Positions 34,946 to 47,600 of a stretch of 64,000 nucleotides of DNA are shown piece after piece. A program made the translations under genes and the position numbers. The notes beneath the pieces were generated by a model, which was not told where the DNA came from, made no database searches, and was given only the letters and a program-made list of their open reading frames with translations. The stretch comes from Plumapathes pennacea (lineage: Eukaryota; Cnidaria; Anthozoa; Antipatharia; Myriopathidae). The DNA lies in NCBI GenBank assembly GCA_964036295.1, contig OZ038466.1:22062597-22126596 (forward strand), written 5' to 3'. The stretch's first letter is position 1; each line of letters opens with the position of its first letter.

Positions 34946-37900
34946 GTAGCGTTACAATTTAACGTACATACACGTAGTATATATTGTTGTAAAGGTCTTG
35001 GACAGCTGATTACAGATCTGATGTTATCAGGCACATTGAAGGTGAAGTACAATTGAGGTTAATTTAAAACTTGATTGTTTCGGAAACGGGAAACAAAACT
35101 TCTGTCAGTTTTATTCGAAAATGCTAAAACAACTTTTTTATGATACTCAATAAAGTTGGCCAAAATATCCTGTCAGCGAATTTTGATCCGTTTTGTTTCA
35201 AGGATTTTATTCTCATTTAAAGTGGAGGGGGCGTTTCAGGACCCGTTTTTTATACAAACTATTTAATAAAAAGTGAACGAAGCAACCTTTATTGAGACTA
35301 TAAAGGGAGAGTTTGTGTTCCCTCAGAAAGTGATTTAAAGTAGCACTTTTGCAGTTTAATGTGATTTGGGGTGCAGAGAGTGGGAGGAGGGGGCACTCAC
35401 TGAAGTTTAGGTAGGTACCTAGATACCTAGCTCTGGACCTGTTCAAGACACAAATTCGGTTATTTCATTCGCACTTTATTTTGCGACCCTGTTTAAGACC
35501 AGACTCAAAAAAATCTTTCAGTTTACGAGTGTAATACCTGCATGGCAATGACAGCGTAACTCTTTGCGCAAATAACGCACTTTATCTGCAAAGTGTTTGA
35601 ATTTTTCTTCTAACTCCTAACTCCTAACTTCTAACTTTTGAAAGCTTAAATTTTATGCCCTGTTTAGACAGAGAAGCCTTGAACACAAAACTTGTTTTAG
35701 TGGAACGCCCCTTTTAGAAAAGATAGAGGAGTATGTACCCAACAGGTAACCCAGAAAGTACAAGTTGCATGTTCTGAACGTGTCAGCATCGCGCAATTAT
35801 TTCCTTTTTTCCTTTTTTTTTGTTGTTGTTGTTGTTTTCTGACTAGAACCAAACTTATTTGCTCATTGATACCTTTGAGTGCAACTCTGATCGGTGACTC
35901 CGTCCGAGTTGTGATTTAAAACCATTTTTCCCCCGAGCTCTGCGAAGGTAATGCTCAAGACGCTAAAATTGGGACGTTTCGCTTTTTCGACCAATGGGGT
36001 CGCTATCTCGCATTTTAGTGTTTGTCAGTCAGTCAGTCAACAACCTCTGTCATTTAAAGATTGATAGAAAGTCCATTGCCGCTGCCAACAGTTTGCAAGC
36101 CAAATTTCCTCACGCGTATTATCGAGTAGTATTGGCGATTTAACATATTTTCCAGTCTCGACTTGCAGGATTTGCGTTTGATTTTCACAGTGCATTCTCG
36201 ATTTCATATTTAATGTAGTAGATGATAATATTCTTTAATAGATTTGCCTCTTGTGCGCGAAGGGATAATCAATCTGAGTTTCAGTTTTATAAACGAAAGC
36301 TACCGATAACTTCACGCACACAAGTAAAATTACCGTAATTTTACTTTACGCTTGCATGTTTTAATTACGTCACAGTCTATTTGGCCTGAGGAGAGAGTGT
36401 GACGTAATTAAAAATCACACCTTTCTGTACTGCATATCATTATTTTGACGCTGCTGTTGTCGGATATTTTTAATGTCGGAATTTCGGTACGTTTCGTGTT
36501 CATTCCTGCTATTTGTTTTGCCAAGAAGATGGGTAAGCTGACCGAACGTGTTCTTTGACTTCAGGACAAATATAAAGTGCAGAATCGACGGCAACTGAGC
36601 AAAACTGCACTGTAGAGCGTCGATACACGAGGACACGAGTTATTCGCCTGGTGAGTTTTGAGTTTACTGTCTTTGCATTACATTTAGGGTTGCATCTCAG
36701 TCAGTACATGTACATTTAAACTAGTCAAAAGACATTGTTAGCTTACAGAATGCGTTTCTTTGCACACAGACCTCAAGCGACGATCGGGGTGGAATGGACA
36801 ATTGAACTCTTGGATTGAGTAATGGATGGAATGGATGAATGGACTGTTGGAATTGAGAAATGGACTAGTATGGATGGTAACAAGCAATGGTTCCTGCAAG
36901 CGTGGACTACTGCAATGTAGGGCTTACTGTTTTGATTAACTTGATACGGGTTTATTGAGGCTGATCGGTACCATGCATTTCCCTACTGATTAAATACTGA
37001 TTAAATATGACTTATGATGTATTGCCAACAACCTTATTGGATTTTGTTTTACAAAACGGAGCTTCGCGTTTGTTTCTTTTCTTCAAAAAAGTCTCCAAAA
37101 CAGTTATTTTATGATGCATGGAACTTATCAGTCTCGTATATTTGTTACTGTAATGAGGTGTTTCGATCATTTTTTTTTTTTTTTTTTTTTTTTCTCTTGT
37201 CAGAAATATCCCTTTTGGTCAGTCCAGATTCAACAATGATTTGGCTTAAACGGACATTTCTTTATGCTATTTGAACTAAACATTCACTGTGTTCGCCAAA
37301 AAGAAAATGGCAAATAAGTGTCGTTATATTTGCTGGAAATCATTGCTTCAAGTGTATCTTCTATCGAGACACCTCATTTCTTAGTTAGCCAAGCTTACTT
37401 TAAATGACTGCAAACACGTTGTTACTGAAAATAACAAGAGCAGTTTTTGAACGGAAAATGGATATTTTCTACACGAACAGTGTGGACATTATAGATCGCG
37501 AAAGAACTCGGTTCGATATTTAAGAAAGCCCGTGCGCTGTATATATATATATATATTTTTTTTTTAAGAAATCAAACCAAATTAGCCATGCACAACTGTA
37601 AACCCGTGAGATTCAAAGTCATTTTTGTGGCGAACGAAAACCTTTTCCCATTAATTGGAAATGAAGTTTCTGGCCAATGTTGTTGTTGGCCGCAAAACGT
37701 TTTTCCCCGGAGACCACACACGTGACACTCAACCTATTGTTTCTTGGCTAAAATATTCACCTTTTTTGTTTCTCGAGCTCGGCGCAATATCGAGCGCAAA
37801 TTTTTAGTGTAACAGCCGAGAAATTACGGTATACGCTTTTATACTTGAAATTATCTCATGTTTCTTTTTACATATCTGCTATTCTGTTAGTTTATTTCAA

Positions 37901-38111
37901 ATTCAAACGCAAGCTTAGCGAACGAAGTGTTTTCTTTTCTTACGAAACGGTTTCCCGTGCGATTTTTTTTATTGCGAAACGAGTACAAAACATTCATCTG
38001 TTTCTTATCGTGTCCAATTTCACGTCAACGGCATTGCAGTCATTTTAGTATGCTTGATCTGTGTATGTAATGGGAAATGGTTGTTTCTTTTGAATCACTG
38101 AAAATTTAATC

Positions 38112-38262
38112 GCAAATTTCAAATGGAACTTTGCGATGCTGAAATAGGAACGAGAAAGCTAGGGCAATTTTTATCTCGGCAAATTTCAAATGGAAATTTG
38201 CGTTTGAAATAGGAATCTTGCTCAATTGGCTACTTGCAAATTTCAAATGGAACTTTGCGATG
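38112..38262. repeat. Three tandem copies of a roughly 60-bp unit
   Basis: The block gcaaatttcaaatggaactt (or gaaatt) recurs near 38,112, 38,179 and 38,237, each followed by ttgcg and a taggaac/taggaat/ttggaac tail. Divergence is modest. Confidence 0.75.
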
Positions 38263-40574
38263 GTCAATTGGAACGTTTTTCTAATAGCACAGATTTTCTT
38301 TGCATTTTGACTTCGGGTTTTCAAGCTAAATAACGGCCATTTGAACAATTTGCTGCGAAGTTAAACTTCTATTCTACCTTTACGATTTTCTAGTGATTCA
38401 ACAACCATATCCCATATTGTGCGTGTTTACTAGAAGCAAGGGGAATCTTTCCCTTTTTGAAATAAATTTGGAATGGGAGGCTCTGAGAAACGTCTTTCAT
38501 GCTGGCTCCGATATTTTTTATTTGGCTAAAGACTTGTGCCAACTTTATACGCCGAATTTTTCATGAACGGACGCAATGTAAAAGATTATTTTGCCTTAAA
38601 ACATTGTTGAATATCTCAATTTTCATCAACCTTTTCCTACGCGTTACCAGCTTTCTGTTTCTCAGAGCCTTTCCTTCAATTTACTTTGCTTAACTATAAC
38701 TACTAGGTTCGCGGATGGGCTTTGAAGTAGTAATAGTAATAGTGGTTGTAAGAGTTTAGTAGTGCTCTTGTACTACTACAGAGCTAGTACAACTCTATTA
38801 CTCTTGCTGTTTCAAAGTCTGATCATTAACCTCATTAGGTAAGCAAAAAAATTTGACTATAACTGGTGCCATCCGCTAACCCCGACCAACCTCCCCTACC
38901 GGAAAATTTACTTATATACACTCTGAATGTGACGTCAATAAAGTTTGAAAAGCATCATGGTCTTATGTCATCTTTAATTATAAAACAGGTTTTGCAGGTT
39001 ATACTGCATATTACATATTCATGTACATCATATCGAGTCTTCGCTCATCAAACTATAAGTCTTTCACTAAAAAGCTAAAGGCTACAAACATTTCAAACTA
39101 CACCGACTACGCTTTTAGAGCCTTCGCGAAAAAAAACAGACGCCGATTGCCTGCATCAGTTGCTCCGTGCAATAATCCCCGCCATGTAAAGTTTAAGAAG
39201 CGTAGTCAGTGTATATATGAAATGATGCATCCAATGTGTCACAAGTAAAGATACATCATGCCTCAAAAACTTCGTAGAATTTGGTGCGGAATTGCTGTTC
39301 AATTTCCGCGGTTCTAATTCGCCAAATCTCTCCCGAAAATGGAAACAGTCAATTTATTTCCCTTAACAGTGAAAGCAAAATAAGTTTGAGGCACGAGATA
39401 ACCTTTAAATGTGACGCACCTACAAAGGGACACACAGACGTCTTTATTAAGCACAGCAATGAACAGGATTACTTGGTATAAATAATCGAAAGAAGACTAC
39501 AAGTAGGTGCTTAGCCGAAGGGATCATCTGATAAACTAGGATGGAGGAAGAGAAATGCGCACTAGTGCTCGTCTAAGCAAAAAAAATCGATTCGAAATTG
39601 CCCAACAATAAAGTGAATAAATTAGTTTTGCATGCAACATCGACGCATACATTATCTTGAAATTGAACCGCGTTAGCTTCGTGAAGCATCAGTTAATTAG
39701 AAACACGGCGCCAAGAACTGAAATTTAGCAATACTACTCGTTGATAAACAAAAATATGACAGTGCGGCACTCTGCAACCGAGGTTATATGAAAAAGTGTA
39801 CGACGGGATCAAAACGACTTCAAATCCAATCAACACACACAAAAAAGCGCGCGTTTCTCTTCCAACCATCCCAACTTAACGGAACTACAAACTTAACAGT
39901 TCTAACTCAAGCAATGCACAAACCTAAACTCTGGTACACCTGAAAATTTGAAGAAAAAGCAACGACCTGGACGACTTCGGAGACAATTTAGTCAGGCCAA
40001 CAAAGTTGTGGCGGTTAATGAATAGAGAAGACACAAAACCGTTGAAATGTTTCAGCGTGAAATTATTCCTGTTTGAATACGCGAAGTTCCATTTGAATTT
40101 TGCGAGTCAATTTTCAGGTCGTACCAGATAAAGATATACCCTTCAAAAACATAAACAGCACGCAACAACTGGCTGTAAAACTTGCCCAAACAGAATTCCA
40201 CGACTGTATTCAACTGTAATATTTCTGCCGCTAAATATTCTTCATTTCTTTGCCTTGAAAAGCTAAGAATATTTGGATCAAAATTCTCGTAAAAAATAAC
40301 TTAATAAAATTCCTGTGCAAGGGAACTAGTGTAGACTTCCTAATTTTCTGAAGGGTATATAACTAACAGCATCGGCAAAAAAGAATAATAATAACTTGAG
40401 GTGTTCCAAAAAAACCAATTAGGTAGTCACGGTTTACTCGTCAAGTCCGGAAAAACTGGTGTACCAAAATTTGAAAGCCACAAGAGAAATATTGCACAAA
40501 GCTTTGCAAAGATGAACGCGAGGGCGACTAAAGAACAACAATTTTAAAGATGAAAATGATGCTTACGCACTTCA

Positions 40575-40576
<2 letters not shown>

Positions 40577-40607
<31 letters not shown>
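40577..40607. repeat. Poly-A tract
   Basis: About 31 consecutive A with no transposon body recognised upstream. A further A/C-rich stretch (caaac/aaaac repeats) follows at 40,755-40,820. Confidence 0.9.
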
Positions 40608-40608
<1 letters not shown>

Positions 40609-41501
40609 ACGAGAAAAATATGCGACAAAACCCATATTACAAGAGAAGTTGAGCGTTTTTTATACCGTCGAAAAAGAAAGCAATAATTTTGCAAGCAGAA
40701 ACAAGGATAATGTAAAATCAAAAGCAAACGCCAATCGATAACGTTTTCAGTAAAACAAACAAGCAAAAAACAAACAAACAAAAACAAACAAAAACAAAAC
40801 AAAACAAGAACAAGCAAAACAAGCATTCTTTGTAAATCAAATTGATTGGTTTGCATAATTTATCATTTTGGATTTTTCTGCATAATATCGATACCGGACA
40901 TGAAAATTTTGGCTTTTTTTTTTTTTTAGTTAAGGTCAAATACGTGAACCATCCAGTGAAAGAACCACTTTCTTACAATAAAACTGCTGTTCAGGCGTAT
41001 GTCACACTGACAGATAGCAAATCAGGATTTTGCCCGAAGTACAGTAGTACATTAAAACAAAATCAAAAAGTGCCCTCGCGTTTAAATCGTTCTTTTTCTT
41101 TCGTGAATTTTGGTAAAGGAAAGTCTTGGAGCGAATTTAACTGTCTAAAAACGTTTGGAACACCTCTTTCAAAGACAAATAAATGACACCATACATCAAA
41201 CATTTCATGAAGAATGTCGCTTACAGTTTGCCGTTTTGAAATATATTTCTTTGGTCTTCTTCCACTTTGAAGCCATAATCTCCCAGCCAAATACTAATTG
41301 TAAACTTTGAGTCAAGTCCATGTTCCATGCTTCTTTTCCATATGTCCTGAAAGCACGTGGCGTGAACGCACTACGAGAGAAGAAAGCAATGTATTGAATA
41401 ACCTGGAATGTTTCAAAGAAGACATGCAGAAGCTTAGCATACGTTCGCTTCGTTTTGTTCGTTCGTTCGTACGTCGTAAGCTTCAGTTTAGTGATACTCA
41501 C

Positions 41502-41532
41502 CAGAAAGTCTGACTTTCGCTTGCTCCGCCAT
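41502..41532 (-). other. Candidate first coding exon of an unidentified minus-strand gene
   Basis: On the minus strand an ATGGCGGAG start is followed by ten codons (MAEQAKVRLS) and a GGTGAGT donor, in a locally GC-richer stretch with a sharp change to AT-rich sequence. This looks like a promoter-proximal exon. I could not join a convincing second exon, so the gene body is not supported. Confidence 0.25.
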
Positions 41533-41689
41533 TTTAGGTCTTAGAAATTCGTCTCACGAAACGCGTCCTTCTCCGTCGGAGTCTTCTCACAAATGGCTTC
41601 TGTGCACGATGGATTGAAACGCGTGAAAAATGTTGTCAAGCCGGTTTTGGCACGCTTATTATTTGGCATCTAATTTTATACACAAGGGA

Positions 41690-44600
41690 CGCATGAACGA
41701 AACAGCGCGGGGTGGGTGATGTTTTAATTAGTGCATGATTTCCTCTATTTACACTAATTTCTCACGACGCGCGGGCTAAAAGTTTACAAAAACTAATAAT
41801 GCAAACTTCATCCGCATAAGTCCCAGGAACGTTTTCTGAAAGTTTCATGCGATTCTGAGATGGTCGAAAAATGACCGGATTTTGACAAAATACTAAGGAT
41901 ATAGCACAGGGTTTTTTTGTCAAAAATTGAAAACTCTTGAAACTTTCAGGAAACCTTCCTTGGACTATAAGAAGACTTTTTGCGATACATTTGCTTTATC
42001 TATTTTCAACCGTTGGCGAGATATAGCAGCTTAACTCGAAAGGTGTGATGAATTAATTAGTGCATGATTTGCTGTAATTTTCTCTAATTTCTCACGACGC
42101 GCGGGCTAAAAGTTTACAAAAACTATGCAAACTTCCTCAGCATAGTCCCAGGAACGTTTCCTGAAAGTTTCATGCGATTTTGAGATGGTTGAAAAATCTT
42201 GGAATTTTGACAAAATACTAAGGCTATAGCACAGGGTTTTTTGCCGATTTTGGCCAGAAATTGAAAGCCCTTGAAACTTTCAGGAAACCTTCCTTAGACT
42301 ATAAGAAGACTTTTTGCAATACATTTGCCATATCTATCTTCAACCGTTGGCAAGATATAGCAGCTTAACTCGAAAAGTGTGATGAATTAATTAGTGCATG
42401 ATTTGCTGCAATTTTCTCTAATTTCTCACGACGCGAAGGGCTAAAAGTTTACAAAAACTATGCAAACTTCCTCAGCATAGTCCCAGGAACGTTTCCTGAA
42501 AGTTTCATGCGATTCTGAGATGGTTGAAAAATCTTGGAATTTTGACAAAATACTAAGGCTATAGCACAGGGTTTTTTGCCGATTTTGGCCAAAAATTGAA
42601 AACCCTTGAAACTTTCAGGAAACCTTCCTTAGACTATAATAAGACTTTTTGCAATACATTTGCCATATCTATTTTCAACCGTTGGAGAGATATAGCAGCT
42701 TAACTCGAAAGGTGTGATGATTTAATTAGTGCATGATTTGCTGCAATTTTCTCTAATTTCTCACGACGCGCGGGCTAAAAGTTTACAAAAACTATGCAAA
42801 CTTCCTCAGCATAGTACCAGGAACGTTTCCTGAAAGTTTCATGCGATTCTGAGATGGTTGAAAAATCTTGGAATTTTGACAAAATACTAAGGCTATAGCA
42901 CAGGGTTTTTTGCCGATTTTGGCCAAAAATTGAAAACCCTTGAAACTTTCAGGAAATCTTCCTTAGACTATAAGAAGACTTTTTGCAATACATTTGCCAT
43001 ATCTATTTTCAACCGTTGGCGAAATATAGCAGCTTAACTCGAAAGGTGTGATGATTTAATTAGTGCATGATTTGCTGCAATTTTCTCTAATTTCTCACGA
43101 CGCGCGGGCTAAAAGTTTACAAAAACTATGCAAACTTCCTCAGCATAGTCCCAGGAACGTTTCCTGAAAGTTTCATGCGATTCTGAGATGGTTGAAAAAT
43201 CTTGGAATTTTGACAAAATACTAAGGCTATAGCACAGGGTTTTTTGCCGATTTTGGCCAAAAATTGAAAACCCTTGAAACTTTCAGGAAACCTTCCTTAG
43301 ACAGTAAGAAGACTTTTTGCAATACATTTGCCATATCTATTTTCAACCGTTGGAGAGATATAGCAGCTTAACTCGAAAGGTGTGATGATTTAATTAGTGC
43401 ATGATTTGCTGCAAATTTCTCTAATTTCTCACGACGCGCGGGCTAAAAGTTTACAAAAACTATGCAAACTTCGTCGGCATAGTCCCAGGAACGTTTCCTG
43501 AAAGTTTCATGCGATTCTGAGATGGTTGAAAAATCTTGGAATTTTGACAAAATACTAAGGCTATAGCACAGGGTTTTTTGCCGATTTTGGCCAAAAATTG
43601 AAAACCCTTGAAACTTTCAGGAAACCTTCCTTAGACTATAAGAAGACTTTTGGAAAACATTTGCCCTATCTATTTTCAACCGTTGGCGAGATATAGCAGC
43701 TTAACTCGAAAGGTGTGATGATTTAATTAGTGCATGATTTGCTGCAATTTTCTCTAATTTCTCACGACGCGCGGGCTAAAAGTTTACAAAAACTATGCAA
43801 ACTTCGTCGGCATAGTCCCAGGAACGTTTCCTGAAAGTTTCATGCGATTCTGAGATGGTTGAAAAATCTTGGAATTTTGACAAAATATTAAGGCTATAGC
43901 ACAGGGTTTTTTGCCGATTTTGGCCAAAAATTGAAAACCCTTGAAACTTTCAGGAAACCTTCCTTAGACTATAAGAAGACTTTTGGAAAACATTTGCCCT
44001 ATCTATTTTCAACCGTTGGCGAGATATAGCAGCTTAACTCGAAAGGTGTGATGATTTAATTAGTGCATGATTTGCTGCAATTTTCTCTAATTTCTCACAA
44101 CGCGCGCGCTAAAAGTTTACAAAAACTATGCAAACTTCCTCAGCATAGTCCCAGGAACGTTTCCTGAAAGTTTCATGCGATTCTGAGATGGTTGCAAAAA
44201 CTTGGAATTTTGACAAAATACTAAGGCTATAGCACAGGGTTTTTTGCCGATTTTGGCCAAAAATTGAAAACCCTTGAAACTTTCAGGAAACCTTCCTTAG
44301 ACTATAAGAAGACTTTTTGCAATACATTTGCCATATCTATCTTCAACCGTTGGAGAGATATAGCAGCTTAACTCGAAAGGTGTGATGATTTAATTAGTGC
44401 ATGATTTGCTGCAATTTTCTCTAATTTCTCACGACGCGCGGGCTAAAAGTTTACAAAAACTATGCAAACTTCGTCGGCATAGTCCCAGGAACGTTTCCTG
44501 AAAGTTTCATGCGATTCTGAGATGGTTGAAAAATCTTGGAATTTTGACAAAATACTAAGGCTATAGCACAGGGTTTTTTGCCGATTTTGGCCAAAAATTG

Positions 44601-47600
44601 AAAACCCTTGAAACTTTCAGGAAACCTTCCTTAGACTATAAGAAGACTTTTGGAAAACATTTGCCCTATCTATTTTCAACCGTTGGCGAGATATAGCAGC
44701 TTAACTCGAAAGGTGTGATGATTTAATTAGTGCATGATTTGCTGCAATTTTCTCTAATTTCTCACGACGCGCGGGCTAAAAGTTTACAAAAACTATGCAA
44801 ACTTCGTCGGCATAGTCCCAGGAACGCTTCCTGAAAGTTTCATGCGATTCTGAGATGGTTGAAAAATCTTGGAATTTTGACAAAATACTAAGGCTATAGC
44901 ACAGGGTTTTTTGCCGATTTTGGCCAAAAATTGAAAACCCTTGAAACTTTCAGGAAACCTTCCTTAGACTATAAGAAGACTTTTGGAAAACATTTGCCCT
45001 ATCTATTTTCAACCGTTGGCGAGATATAGCAGCTTAACTCGAAAGGTGTGATGATTTAATTAGTGCATGATTTGCTGCAATTTTCTCTAATTTCTCACAA
45101 CGCGCGCGCTAAAAGTTTACAAAAACTATGCAAACTTCCTCAGCATAGTCCCAGGAACGTTTCCTGAAAGTTTCATGCGATTCTGAGATGGTTGAAAAAT
45201 CTTGGAATTTTGACAAAATACTAAGGCTATAGCACAGGGTTTTTTGCCGATTTTGGCCAAAAATTGAAAACCCTTGAAACTTTCAGGAAACCTTCCTTAG
45301 ACTATGAGAAGACTTTTGGAAAACATTTGCCCTATCTATTTTCAACCGTTAGCGACATTTAGCAGCTTAACTCGAAAGGTGTGATGAATTAATTAGTGCA
45401 TGATTTGCTGCAATTTTCTCTAATTTCTCACGACGCGCGGGCTAAAAGTTTACAAAAACTATGCAAACTTCGTCGGCATAGTCCCAGGAACGTTTCCTGA
45501 AAGTTTCATGCGATTCTGAGATGGTTGAAAAATCTTGGAATTTTGACAAAATACTAAGGCTATAGCACAGGGTTTTTTGCCGATTTTGGCCAAAAATTGA
45601 AAACCCTTGAAACTTTCAGGAAACCTTCCTTAGACTATAAGAAGACTTTTGGAAAACATTTGCCCTATCTATTTTCAACCGTTGGCGAGATATAGCAGCT
45701 TAACTCGAAAGGTGTGATGAATTAATTAGTGCATGATTTGCTGTAATTTTCTCTAATTTCTCACGACGCGCTGGCTAAAAGTTTACAAAAACTATGCAAA
45801 CTTCGTCGGCATAGTCCCAGGAACGTTTCCTGAAAGTTTCATGCGATTCTGAGATGGTTGAAAAATCTTGGAATTTTGACAAAATACTAAGGCTATAGCA
45901 CAGGGTTTTTTGCCGATTTTGGCCAAAAATTGAAAACCCTTGAAACTTTCAGGAAATCTTCCTTAGACTATGAGAAGACTTTTGGAAAACATTTGCCCTA
46001 TCTATTTTCAACCGTTGGCGACATTTAGCAGCTTAACTCGAAAGGTGTGATGAATTAATTAGTGCATGATTTGCTGCAATTTTCTCTAATTTCTCACGAC
46101 GCGCGGGCTAAAAGTTTACAAAAACTATGCAAACATCCTCAGCATAGTCCCAGGAACGTTTCCTGAAAGTTTCATGCGATCCTGAGATGGTTGAAAAAAC
46201 TTGGAATTTTGACAAAATACTAAGGCTATAGCACAGGGTTTTTTGCCGATTTTGGCCAAAAATTGAAAACCCTCGAAACTTTCAGGAAAACTTCCTTAGA
46301 CTATAAGAAGACTTTTTCCAATACATTTGCCATATCTATTTTCAACCGTTGGCGAGATATAGCAGCTTAACTCGAAAGGTGTGATGATTTAATTAGTGCA
46401 TGATTTGCTGCAATTTTCTCTAATTTCTCACGACGCGCGGGCTAAAAGTTTACAAAAACTATGCAAACTTCGTCGGCATAGTCCCAGGAACGTTTCCTGA
46501 AAGTTTCATGCGATTCTGAGATGGTTGAAAAATCTTGGAATTTTGACAAAATATTAAGGCTATAGCACAGGGTTTTTTGCCGATTTTGGCCAAAAATTGA
46601 AAACCCTTGAAACTTTCAGGAAACCTTCCTTAGACTATAAGAAGACTTTTGGAAAACATTTGCCCTATCTATTTTCAACCGTTGGCGAGATATAGAAGCT
46701 TAACTCGAAAGGTGTGATGAATTAATTAGGGCATGATTTGCTGCAATTTTCTCTAATTTCTCACAACGCGCGGGCTAAAAGTTTACAAAAACTATGCAAA
46801 CTTCCTCAGCATAGTCCCAGGAACGTTTCCTGAAAGTTTCATGCGATTCTGAGATGGTTGAAAAAACTTGGAATTTTGACAAAATACTAAGGCTATAGCA
46901 CAGGGTTTTTTGCCGATTTTGGCCAAAAATTGAAAACCCTTGAAACTTTCAGGAAACCTTCCTTAGACTATAAGAAGACTTTTTTCCAATACATTTGCCA
47001 TATCTATTTTCAACCGTTGGCGAGATATAGCAGCTTAACTCGAAAGGTGTGATGATTTAATTAGTGAATGATTTGCTGCAATTTTCTCTAATTTCTCACG
47101 ACGCGCGGGCTAAAAGTTTACAAAAACTATGCAAACTTCGTCGGCATAGTCCCAGGAACGTTTCTTGACAGTTTCATGCGATTCTGAGATGGTTGAAAAA
47201 TCTTGGAATTTTGACAAAATACTAAGGCTATAGCACAGGGTTTTTTGCCGATTTTGGCCAAAAATTGAAAACCCTTGAAACTTTCAGGAAACCTTCCTTA
47301 GACTATAAGAAGACTTTTGGAAAACATTTGCCCTATCTATTTTCAACCGTTGGCGAGATATAGCAGCTTAACTCGAAAGGTGTGATGAATTAATTAGGGC
47401 ATGATTTGCTGCAATTTTCTCTAATTTCTCACAACGCGCGGGCTGAAAGTTTACAAAAACTATGCAAACTTCCTCAGCATAGTCCCAGGAACGTTTCCTG
47501 AAAGTTTCATGCGATTCTGAGATGGTTGAAAAATCTTGGAATTTTGACAAAATACTAAGGCTATAGCACAGGGTTTTTTGCCGATTTTGGCCAAAAATTG

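Larger units (their letters stand above)
29511..41690. other. Long intergenic region without a confident protein gene
   Basis: AT-rich. It contains the PKS 3'UTR (end not resolved), MITE relics near 29.56 and 29.77 kb, a roughly 60-bp repeat at 38.1 kb, poly-T at 37,170-37,192, poly-A at 40,577-40,607, a weak spliced-transcript candidate at 32.0-34.95 kb and a weak minus-strand start exon at 41.5 kb. Open frames are short and show no recognisable domain. Confidence 0.55.

Noticed and set aside
38866..39481. Short plus-strand frames around 39 kb with Cys-containing ends
   Set aside because: No signal peptide, no clear splice partners and no recognisable family; not supported as a gene.
47368..47550. 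60-codon minus-strand frame, repeated exactly at 50,699-50,881
   Set aside because: It exists because the satellite monomers are identical there; other monomers break it. It is useful only as a marker of the higher-order repeat.
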